Below are positions 26,796 through 34,289 of a DNA stretch of 64,000 bases, piece after piece. Below the pieces are notes generated by a model. The model searched no databases, had not been told where the DNA came from, and saw only the letters and a program-made list of their open reading frames with translations. The position numbers and the translations under genes were made by a program. Origin of the DNA: Bin5 sp965207495 (GTDB lineage Bacteria; Chloroflexota; Anaerolineae; Caldilineales; Caldilineaceae); NCBI GenBank assembly GCA_965207495.1, contig OZ242287.1, forward strand, positions 4,650,001 through 4,714,000. Direction: 5' to 3'. Position 1 is the first letter of the stretch. Each line of letters starts with the position of its first letter.

Positions 26796-28019
26796 CTAAC
26801 CGTCGTCAGAGAAGTCGGGCTGGAGTTGGAGGGCCTGGTTATAGCCGGAGAAGATGTTCCGGGGTTTGTCTATATTGAGTTTGGCAAGGACCCGGCCGTG
26901 GTAGGCGCGAGCATTGCCGGGTTGGAGTTGGGTGGCCTGGTCATAGTCGACGATGGCCTCCTGGTATTGACCTAGCTCAGCCTTGGCATTGCCCCGCCTG
27001 ACGTAGGCGTGGGCTTTGTCAGGTTGGAGTTGGGTGGCCTGGTCATAGTCGACGATGGCCTCCTGGTATTGACCTAGCATAGCCTTGGCATTGCCCCGCA
27101 AGAAGTAGGCACTGGCTTTGTCCGGTTGGAGTTGAATGGCCTTGTCATAGTCGGTGATGGCCTCCTGGTATTGACCAAAGTGGGCCTTGGCATGGCCCCG
27201 AAAGAAGTAGACACCGGCATAGTCAGGCTGCAGTTGGAGCGCCTGGCTATAGCCGGCGATGGCCTCCTGGTATTGACCTCGGCGAAACTTGACATGGCCC
27301 CGAACGACGTAGGGCTCGGCATAGTCAGGCTGCAATTGGAGAGCATAGTCCAAGTCGGCGAAGGCGTCCTGATATTGGTTAAGCCCGGACTTGGCATTGG
27401 CCCGCCCGGCGTAGGCGTAGACATTGTCGGGTTGGAGTCGGAGTGCCTGGTTGTAGTCGGCGATGGCCTCCTGGTTTTGACCTAGACAGACCTTTGCATG
27501 GCCCCGAACGACGTAGGCGTCGGCGAAGTCAGGCTGCAGTTGGATAGCCTGGTCCAAGTCGGCAACGGCGTCCTGATATTGATCAAGATAAAGCTTGGCA
27601 TTTCCCCGAACGGCGTAGGCGTCAGCGAAGTCAGGCCGCAACTGGAGTACTTGGTCCTGGTCGGCAATGGCTTCCTGGTATTGACCAAGCTTAAACTTGG
27701 CAACGCCCCGGTAGAAGGTGGCGTCGGCGAAGTCAGGCCGCAACTGGAGTGCTTGGTCATAGTCGGCAATGGCTTCCTGGTATTGACCAAGCATAAACTT
27801 GGCAAAACCTCGATGGTCGTAGGCGTGGGCATTGTCGGGTTGGAGTTGGAGTGCCTGGTCATAGTCGGCGACGGCCTCCTGGTATTGACCACGGTCGCCC
27901 TTGGCATTGCCTCGGCTGATGTAGGTGTCGGCATTGTTCGCCCAGGCATAAGGGGCGAGCGTGATAAACGCCGCGGCAACCGCTAGGAACCCACCCCATT
28001 TCTTGAGAGCGCGCATCAT
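26796..28019 (-). CDS. Secreted TPR protein with 10 near-identical repeats
   Basis: 407 aa. Signal peptide MMRALKKWGGFLAVAAAFIT, ending near APYAWA, then eleven 34-residue tetratricopeptide units from residue 31. Ten are regular (pattern AYxxRGxAKxxLGQYQEAIA then DYDQALQLQPDxA); the eleventh is degenerate (LAKLNIDKPRNIFSGYNQ) and ends in DFSDDG. Such solenoids bind partner proteins; no enzyme domain is attached. The start at 28019 is chosen because the signal peptide begins there (ATG ATG); upstream in-frame codons lack signal character. No partner in the neighbourhood is evident. The unusual similarity between units suggests recent repeat expansion or gene conversion. Confidence 0.85.
   Translation of the reverse strand: MMRALKKWGGFLAVAAAFITLAPYAWANNADTYISRGNAKGDRGQYQEAVADYDQALQLQPDNAHAYDHRGFAKFMLGQYQEAIADYDQALQLRPDFADATFYRGVAKFKLGQYQEAIADQDQVLQLRPDFADAYAVRGNAKLYLDQYQDAVADLDQAIQLQPDFADAYVVRGHAKVCLGQNQEAIADYNQALRLQPDNVYAYAGRANAKSGLNQYQDAFADLDYALQLQPDYAEPYVVRGHVKFRRGQYQEAIAGYSQALQLQPDYAGVYFFRGHAKAHFGQYQEAITDYDKAIQLQPDKASAYFLRGNAKAMLGQYQEAIVDYDQATQLQPDKAHAYVRRGNAKAELGQYQEAIVDYDQATQLQPGNARAYHGRVLAKLNIDKPRNIFSGYNQALQLQPDFSDDG
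26910..27929 (-). repeat. Ten 102-bp coding tandem repeats (TPR units)
   Basis: DNA-level tandem array inside the TPR gene. On the plus strand a block like GGCCTCCTGGTATTGACC recurs every 102 bp with few changes, and units near 26910-27115 are almost identical over more than 70 bp. Copy number is likely to be variable between strains and hard to assemble. Confidence 0.85.
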
Positions 28020-28739
28020 ATTCGGCGTCCCGTGTCGTTGCTGTGTGGACAGCGTCTTTCCGCCATGTGTCCACGCAACTGTTCCCACCCGGTCGTGGGG
28101 AGATTGCGCGAAGTATCATACATATACCTGTTGGCGGTGTCAATCTCGCTGGCGAGCAGGGCAGTTGCGCCCAGCCGGCCGTCATAGCGCTATCAATTGG
28201 GGTAGCCCGCGGCGCTGTCGGCAGCAAGCAAAGCGCAGCCTCGCCGGCCATATCGTCGCTGTTGCTTCCTGCTCCTCTTGACAGCGCGGCGGCGACAGCT
28301 TTGGACTGGGGTGTATAGAGCGGTGGATCCTCTACCAGCGAGGGCTGCAGGCTCAATGGGCAGGCTGAACGGTAGGGCATCGCAAGATCCTATGGGACCT
28401 AAGCGGTCGATTCAGGGCCTCAGGACGGCTCCTGTGCGGTTTTGGGGTTGCGGAATCCCGGGAAAGTGGCGATTGGCGTCGAAAACAGGTTTGGACAATA
28501 ATGGCGCCTGGCTGACGGCTAAACTCGCGGCCGTCGAGGGGCGATGTGCGTTCTGGGTAGTTTGCGGATAGACGGCCCTGGTTGAGCAGGTCGTTGCTGC
28601 GCATGGTTTTCGACGTGGATCCACAAGAACTGCTTCAACCCCGCACCTCACGGTGCACGACTCTGAACAATGAGCTTGTCTTCGAAAAACGGGCCCACAA
28701 GCTAAGGGGTATAGACGGAGGGTGGGAGGACAACCGGTC
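28020..28739. other. Divergent intergenic region without a clear gene
   Basis: 720 bp between two divergent TPR-protein genes. No convincing reading frame or RNA is visible. About 28 bp near 28431-28458 (TCCTGTGCGGTTTTGGGGTT, then GCGGAATCC) resembles 40785-40812, upstream of the Fic-like remnant, hinting at another decayed repeat. Promoters for both flanking genes should lie here, but none is obvious. Confidence 0.5.
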
Positions 28740-29744
28740 ATGGCTTACTCGGTGCGGGAGGAGCGGCAGAGCCTTGCCAACAGTCTGCGGGAGGGGCTCG
28801 ACGAGGCGGAGCGGTTAATCATCCAGTTGCGGCGGGACAACGTTGAATCGTTCTTGCAACTTCTGGACAGCATCGACGAGCGTTTCACTCAGTTGGAGGC
28901 CAGCGGGTTGGACCTGCGGCCAGAGCAGACGCGCTGGAGCAGTCTGCATAGCAAGCTGCAGCGCGAGGCTGGCCGCGTGATGCGCGCTGTGGATGCTGCC
29001 GGCGGCCTGGAGAAGTTGCGCGAAACGAATTCCCCGGCGCAAGGACTGTGGTGGCATTTGGACGCGGTGGTCGCCGCCGACCGTCGCCGCTTCATTCGCC
29101 GCTTGGGTACCAGGCTTGGAACCGTAGTCGCGTGTCTGGCGATCGTTTGGGCCCTGTTTACGTTTGTCATTCCGGCGGACGCCAACTCCGTTATAACATC
29201 CGAAGCGATCGCCGCGTTGCGGCAGATGGCCTTCGACGGGCGCTGGGAGGATGCGCTGGCGGTTACTGAAGAGGCCAAGGCGCTGCTCACGGAGCCGGAC
29301 GCGGAGCTGTTGATCTGGGAGGCGGTGGTTCGCGACAAGCTGGGACAGAGCGGGAGGGTCCAGGAAGCGCTGGCGGAGGCGAAAGCGCTGGTGCCGTCCA
29401 ACCGGCAAGTGGCTTTTTGGTGGACGCTCGGCATGATCCGGCTGGATATTGGCGATCTTGACGAGGCGCGCGCGGCCGGCAACGAGGCGTTGGCGTTGGA
29501 TGCAACCGATCCCCAGGGCTACTTTCTGTTGGGCAATGTGGCTGAAGTGGAAGGCGACGTCGCTGCGGCCATCGATCTCTTTGAGAAGACGTATCAACTG
29601 GCAATAGAGGGCGATGCCTACCAGCTGGCCGTCATCGCCCGCATACGCATGGGGACATTGCTGCAGCGGCCTGCCAACATGTCCCTATTCGGCGAGGGCC
29701 AACCGGACGCTGACGAGAGTGGCGACGGTGGAAACGGCGAGTAG
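28740..29744 (+). CDS. Membrane-anchored TPR-like protein
   Basis: 334 aa. An N-terminal helical cytoplasmic part (about 1-115, with QLRRDNVESFLQLLDSIDER), one transmembrane segment (LGTVVACLAIVWALFTFVIP, about 125-145), then an outside helical-repeat part with TPR-like units (ALRQMAFDGRWEDALAVTEE; WWTLGMIRLDIGDLDEARAA; YFLLGNVAEVEGDVAAAIDL). An acidic, Gly-rich tail follows. The ATG at 28740 has GGGAGG about 10 bases upstream; a GTG at 28722 is the alternative. It probably serves as a scaffold; no partner is known. Confidence 0.75.
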   Translation: MAYSVREERQSLANSLREGLDEAERLIIQLRRDNVESFLQLLDSIDERFTQLEASGLDLRPEQTRWSSLHSKLQREAGRVMRAVDAAGGLEKLRETNSPAQGLWWHLDAVVAADRRRFIRRLGTRLGTVVACLAIVWALFTFVIPADANSVITSEAIAALRQMAFDGRWEDALAVTEEAKALLTEPDAELLIWEAVVRDKLGQSGRVQEALAEAKALVPSNRQVAFWWTLGMIRLDIGDLDEARAAGNEALALDATDPQGYFLLGNVAEVEGDVAAAIDLFEKTYQLAIEGDAYQLAVIARIRMGTLLQRPANMSLFGEGQPDADESGDGGNGE

Positions 29745-30421
29745 GTTTGCGTCTATGTCCATGTCGTCTCCCTGTGAACGGGCGGGCCCCATGAAGCCCC
29801 TGTGAGAGATCGTTTTGCCCCGCTGAAGAAATTGGATCGGTCTTGGCGTGTTTCCTGATATCGGTTCATGAGTCGGCGAAAATTCAAATTTTTCTTAAAG
29901 CGTATTTTTTCAGACTGCGCCCGATGGAAATCGGAGCGCTTTGTTGCGCTGGTCTGCGGCGTCGGCCCGGCACTCGTCAATCAGATCGGGCGCCTTTTCG
30001 ATAGCACGCAGATCCAAGTACCTCTGCCCCAATCCGCTCCGGCAAACGCCGCGGCCCTCCAGGGCCCCGTTCCCCGGTTTGTCGGGCAACCTCGCCGCCT
30101 GGCATCGCCGGGCCGGGCCACACTGCCCCGAGCTCCTGGCGGATCAACGACAATACCGCCACGCTTGAGCGGTACATCGCCCTGCCCGGCATCGGCACCT
30201 CAATTATGCGTCCGGTTTAAGGACTTCGGAGCGAGTTCATCTCAATTTGAGATATTTCTGCGACATTTCCCCTCTATTATTGACAGTATGTGAGGGACAT
30301 CCCCCGCGTAACCCAAACAGATCGACGTGGAAAAGTGCGACGCAAGAAATCAAGGACGGGAATGGTAACCTTGTCAAAGAATGGGAATCTTGTCTGCATG
30401 GGTTCATTGCGGGAATGAACA
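29745..30421. other. Intergenic region upstream of the two-component system
   Basis: 677 bp. Its left part (29819-29920) is a diverged copy of a segment at 40838-40936. The rest, including a GC-rich stretch at 30030-30130 and AT-richer DNA at 30230-30300, contains no gene I recognise. A TTGACA at about 30284 has no matching -10 box at the right distance. Confidence 0.5.
29819..29920 (+). repeat. Diverged ~100-bp repeat, copy 1
   Basis: CCGCTGAAGAAATTGGATCG followed by GGCGTGTTTCCTGATATCGG and GAGTCGGCGAAAATTCAAAT aligns with 40838-40936 (CCGCTGAAGAAAATGGGCGG, CGGCGCATTGCCTGAAATCG, GTGTCGGCGAATATTTGAAA). At 40.9 kb this segment directly precedes a Fic/RecG-like winged-helix remnant, so it may be part of the same lost gene or its flank. 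Confidence 0.65.
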
Positions 30422-31099
30422 GTGAGTCACCTGATATTGGTTGTTGAAGACGACACAACCATCGCGAACTGGTTGAGGGTATTCCTGGAGGAAGGGGGAT
30501 TTGCGGTCGAAGTCGCCCATGACGGCAGGACGGGTCTCAACCTGGCTCGCAGGCTTGCCCCCGACCTGATCGTGCTTGATCTGATGCTTCCCCTCCTCGA
30601 CGGAATGGAACTCTGTCAAATTCTGCGCCGCGAATCGGATGTTCCGATCATCATGCTCACAGCCAAGGCAGGCCTTGCAGACCGTACCAGTGGTTTGGAC
30701 ACCGGCGCTGACGACTATGTCGTCAAACCCTTCGATCCCGAGGAGGTTGTCGCACGCGCCAAAGCGGTGTTGCGGCGCGTCCAGGACAAGGTTCAGCAGC
30801 GTTTGCGTCACGGTCGCATCACGATTGATGAAACGATACGGCGCGTCACAGTTGACGAAAAGCCGGTCAATCTGAGCCGGACACTGTACCTGCTGCTGGC
30901 TGCATTCATGCGTCATCCGAACCAGGTACTCACACGGGACCAACTGATCGCCCTCGCCTTCGATGACGATTTCGATGCGTATGACCGGTCCATCGACAAC
31001 CACATTTTTCGTCTGCGCAAGCAGATTGCCGCAGATGGTTTCCAGCCGATACAGACCGTCTATGGATCCGGCTATCGATTTGTAACGAAGGATGAATGA
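30422..31099 (+). CDS. OmpR-family response regulator
   Basis: 225 aa. The receiver domain has the acidic pocket Asp10-Asp11 (VVEDD), phosphoacceptor Asp53 (LIVLDLMLP), Thr80 (IIMLTAKAG) and Lys102 (DDYVVKPF). The C-terminal winged helix shows LSRTLYLLLAAFMRHPNQVL, TRDQLIALAF and VYGSGYRF, typical of OmpR/PhoB DNA binders. Start is GTG at 30422; the nearby ATG at 30415 is out of frame. It overlaps the histidine kinase by 4 bp. Likely targets include its own operon, which continues into the lipoprotein genes. Confidence 0.93.
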   Translation: MSHLILVVEDDTTIANWLRVFLEEGGFAVEVAHDGRTGLNLARRLAPDLIVLDLMLPLLDGMELCQILRRESDVPIIMLTAKAGLADRTSGLDTGADDYVVKPFDPEEVVARAKAVLRRVQDKVQQRLRHGRITIDETIRRVTVDEKPVNLSRTLYLLLAAFMRHPNQVLTRDQLIALAFDDDFDAYDRSIDNHIFRLRKQIAADGFQPIQTVYGSGYRFVTKDE

Positions 31100-32547
31100 T
31101 GTCGTTATACTGGCGCTTTCTGGGGGCGTTTGTTCTGCTGATTCTGTTCGCCGTTTCGCTCAGCGTCGGCATCGGATACTATGCGACGCTGGACCGATTG
31201 GACACATATGGCGGCGAACTCAGCAGCAAGGCAGCTGAGCTTGTCGCCCAGAAGCTAGGCCAATCCTACACGTACTCGGACGGATGGGAAACATTGGTCG
31301 TCACGGTGTCCGATGCAGGCTCAGGCAGTCTTTCTGATTCAAGTTGGGAACAAGAGCGACGCAACGAAGACAATGTTCAAGGGGAGCACTATGTACTGTT
31401 CCATAAAAGGGGTAACGGAGATGAGATACTTGTATTCGTCGACGTTGGCGATGAATATGCCTTGTACGACGACCTCTCAAACTTACCGCAAGACCGAGCC
31501 GCATCCGAACTGAATGAACAGATCGTTAATGAGCAAGTTGTCAAAGTATCCGACGACAGCGCTCGCCGGGCGGTGGGTTATGCCATCCTTGATTTCTATC
31601 AGGAGTTCGGCGCAACCGAATCACGAAACTTTGTCCGAGGCCTGCTTTACACCACTGTCATCGGCGGACTGCTGACCGTCGCCGTTGCGCTCTTACTCGC
31701 CGCCTGGCTCTCCAAACGCATCTCCACCCCTGTTACTGCCTTGACCCAGGCCTTCCGGACCGTTGCCCAACGCGGGGATACCGCTTTGCTCCCGGTTACT
31801 TCCTCTGACGAACTGGGGCAGATGAGCAGCGCTTTCAACAAGATGACAACCGCTCTGCAGACGCAACGCGACCTGCGCAACCGTCTGCTCGACGATGTTT
31901 CCCACGAGCTGAGCACGCCCCTGAGCATCATCCGTCTCGAGGCCCACGCGCTGCGCAGAGGCCTGCAATCCCCCTCACAGGCCGCCGACCGGATTGTTCA
32001 GGAGGTCAATATGCTGGGCAACCTGGTGCGCGATCTGGGCTGGCTGGCCGAAACCGAGTCGGACGAGTTGCAGCTCACCGTTGAATCCTGCTCCATCGAT
32101 CAGCTGCTCACCGCTGAGCTGGCGCGCTGGCAGCAACAGGCAGAGATGAACCGGATCACACTCTCGCTGCAGTTGCCCCCCGACCTGCCAGATCTCAATC
32201 TGGACCCGTTGCGCATGAGCCAGGCGCTCGGCAATGTGATAGACAACGCCCTCCGGCATACGCAGGCCGAGGGACGGGTTGAGGTTTCCGCAACTATCGA
32301 AGAGGGGCGGCAGCTCACGATTCTGGTAACCGACGACGGCGCGGGGATCAGTTCCGCCGATCTGCCCCACGTTGTGGACCGGTTCTACCGCGCCGACCGG
32401 TCGCGCAGCCGCCGTACAGGGGGCGCAGGCCTGGGGCTGGCCATTACGCGCGCAGTCGTCGAGGCGCACGGGGGCACAGTGTCCGTTTCCAGTGACGGCC
32501 TTGGCCGCGGCACAACCGTGCGAATCGCTCTCCCGCTGCAGGAGTAA
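31096..32547 (+). CDS. Sensor histidine kinase (partner of the OmpR regulator)
   Basis: 483 aa. Two membrane segments (FLGAFVLLILFAVSLSVGIG and TTVIGGLLTVAVALLLAAWL) flank a ~140-residue extracytoplasmic sensor with no recognised fold. A HAMP domain follows (STPVTALTQAFRTVAQRGD), then the dimerisation helix with His270 in DDVSHELSTPLSII. The ATPase domain has the N box NVIDNALRHT, G1 VTDDGAGIS and G2 GGAGLGLAITRAVVEAHGG. Start overlaps the regulator stop. The first lipoprotein begins only 11 bp after the stop, so kinase, regulator and lipoproteins are probably one transcript; an envelope signal is inferred. Confidence 0.94.
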   Translation: MMSLYWRFLGAFVLLILFAVSLSVGIGYYATLDRLDTYGGELSSKAAELVAQKLGQSYTYSDGWETLVVTVSDAGSGSLSDSSWEQERRNEDNVQGEHYVLFHKRGNGDEILVFVDVGDEYALYDDLSNLPQDRAASELNEQIVNEQVVKVSDDSARRAVGYAILDFYQEFGATESRNFVRGLLYTTVIGGLLTVAVALLLAAWLSKRISTPVTALTQAFRTVAQRGDTALLPVTSSDELGQMSSAFNKMTTALQTQRDLRNRLLDDVSHELSTPLSIIRLEAHALRRGLQSPSQAADRIVQEVNMLGNLVRDLGWLAETESDELQLTVESCSIDQLLTAELARWQQQAEMNRITLSLQLPPDLPDLNLDPLRMSQALGNVIDNALRHTQAEGRVEVSATIEEGRQLTILVTDDGAGISSADLPHVVDRFYRADRSRSRRTGGAGLGLAITRAVVEAHGGTVSVSSDGLGRGTTVRIALPLQE

Positions 32548-32558
32548 GGAGACAAACC

Positions 32559-33320
32559 ATGTTCAAAGGAATTCTGCTCGTCGGGCTCGTTCTTCTTGCC
32601 GCGGCCTGCACGGTTACACCGGCTGCATCTTCCGTTGCGACAAGATCGGTGCAGGAGCCAAGAGCACTGGCTGTGTTGGCGACAGAGCAAGGGTCAACGC
32701 CGCTGCCTGTGTCCGGAGCGGCGCAGGGGCAGGCAGGGCTGGCTGTGTCCGAAGGGCCGGCTGATTGTCCCGGCGGCTATCTCAGGATGCTGCCCGGGCA
32801 GACTGCATTCGACCCCATTGCAGATGATATACCGGCTTATATTGACATTGTCGGCGCGGCGTCCAGCCTGGATGGTGAAACGCTGACAGCGGTCTTCTCT
32901 CTGAGGGAGATCCCCGCAGAGATGGAATTCAACAGGGAAGGTGTCAAGGACCTTCACTCCGAATATATGTGGACGATTGAAATCTTCGTGGAGAACAGCG
33001 AAGAATCCGAATCTGAACAGATTGAATACATGTTGGGCGCCGTCTACTCCGCCAGGAGAGTCCTGGCAGACACGCCAGCCGCAACGCGCCCTTTCCAGGA
33101 GGCTGTGCGAAGCACCTTGTGGAAAGCCAACCATGATCATGAACAAGATGTGACTTTTTTGATAAACGTACCGGTTTATGTCCGTATGCTCGTTTCTCAC
33201 GAAGAGGACACGCTCACGCTTATCAGCGAGGTTCCGGGCATCACATCGGAGTCGACCCTCTTGTTTTCGACGTATGACATTCTGCTCGGTCAAGACGGCG
33301 TCTCTTGCCGTCCTGGTTGA
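32559..33320 (+). CDS. Lipoprotein with one copy of an unrecognised repeated domain
   Basis: 253 aa. Signal MFKGILLVGLVLLAAAC with lipobox LAAAC (Cys17), a low-complexity linker, then one domain of about 175 residues. Marks are MLPGQTAFDPIADDIPAYID, SSLDGETLTAVFSLREIP, EYMWTIEIF and, at the end, DTLTLISEVPGITSESTLLF, ending in YDILLGQDGVSC. The same layout recurs in the next two genes and in a fragment at 41226-41609. I do not recognise the family; a beta-sandwich domain facing outside is a guess from strand-like alternation. ATG has AAGGAG upstream. It lies 11 bp behind the kinase. Confidence 0.8.
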   Translation: MFKGILLVGLVLLAAACTVTPAASSVATRSVQEPRALAVLATEQGSTPLPVSGAAQGQAGLAVSEGPADCPGGYLRMLPGQTAFDPIADDIPAYIDIVGAASSLDGETLTAVFSLREIPAEMEFNREGVKDLHSEYMWTIEIFVENSEESESEQIEYMLGAVYSARRVLADTPAATRPFQEAVRSTLWKANHDHEQDVTFLINVPVYVRMLVSHEEDTLTLISEVPGITSESTLLFSTYDILLGQDGVSCRPG

Positions 33321-33413
33321 TTCAGCCCTCCCGGCTCACGTCCATGCGTCACAAAGAGCGGCCAGGTCAGACGTAACCCAAACCCTGCCTCGAGTTCCCT
33401 AGGAGAATTCACC

Positions 33414-34196
33414 ATGTTCAAAAGCTTTGTGATCGTCGGCCTCGCACTTCTCGCTGCTGCCTGCGTGCCAATACCTGCGGAGCCGCCGGCAGCAGCGGAA
33501 CCACCGCAGACGTCAGATCCCCCCGCAACATCGGAGCCAGCGCATACATCAGAACCGTCGCGGGGGCCAAGAATGATCCCAGCGTTCGAAAATGTCGCCG
33601 ACTGCCCCGATGGAGATGTGCCTGGCCCTGCAGTCACCCAGGTTGTCGTTGACTATCTTGAAATGCTGCCCGGTCAGAGCGCGAACGATCCCATCGCAGA
33701 CAACATACCGGCTTACGTTGATATGACCAGGGTGGAATCCAACCTGACGGGTGAGACCCTGACGGCTGTTTTCCATCTGAGGGAAGTCCCCGAGGCATTG
33801 GAGTTCAACAGGAAAGGTGTCGACCACATGAGCCCGGAGTATATGTGGATGATTCACATTGACGCGGATGGCGAGGACGAAAATGAATCTGAACGATACG
33901 AGTACACGTTTGGAGCCTTTTCCAACCTCACGCCGGGGCGGACATACCTACAGACCAAAACCCTCTCATTTGAAGACGGGATTCAGATCATTTTGTGGGA
34001 ACACCGGCGTGATCACAAAGGGATTGAATCACAATTGATAGACGTGCCCGCTGATGCCCGACTAATCGTCTCTTACGACGACAACACGCTCACGCTAGTC
34101 AGCGAGGTTCCGGGCATCACATCCGAATCAGTCCTTATGTTTTTGACCTTGGACACCCTGCTCGGTCTGGATGGGGTCTCTTGCCGTCCTGGTTAA
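33414..34196 (+). CDS. Lipoprotein paralogue, single unrecognised domain
   Basis: 260 aa. Signal MFKSFVIVGLALLAAAC, then a linker rich in Pro, Ala and Thr (IPAEPPAAAEPPQT). The domain has MLPGQSANDPIADNIPAYVD, NLTGETLTAVFHLREVP, EYMWMIHIDADGE, NTLTLVSEVPGITSESVLMF and DTLLGLDGVSC. It is a tandem duplicate of the preceding gene. The 93-bp spacers before this gene and before the next one have equal length and similar sequence (ACGTCCATGCGTCA, AACCCAAACC), so gene plus spacer was duplicated as a unit. AGGAG precedes the ATG. Confidence 0.8.
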   Translation: MFKSFVIVGLALLAAACVPIPAEPPAAAEPPQTSDPPATSEPAHTSEPSRGPRMIPAFENVADCPDGDVPGPAVTQVVVDYLEMLPGQSANDPIADNIPAYVDMTRVESNLTGETLTAVFHLREVPEALEFNRKGVDHMSPEYMWMIHIDADGEDENESERYEYTFGAFSNLTPGRTYLQTKTLSFEDGIQIILWEHRRDHKGIESQLIDVPADARLIVSYDDNTLTLVSEVPGITSESVLMFLTLDTLLGLDGVSCRPG

Positions 34197-34289
34197 TTCA
34201 GCCTGCCCGGTTCACGTCCATGCGTCAGACTGGGAGGCCGGGTTCGACGAAACCCAAACCTTGCCTTCTATTCCCAGGGAGAAATCACC

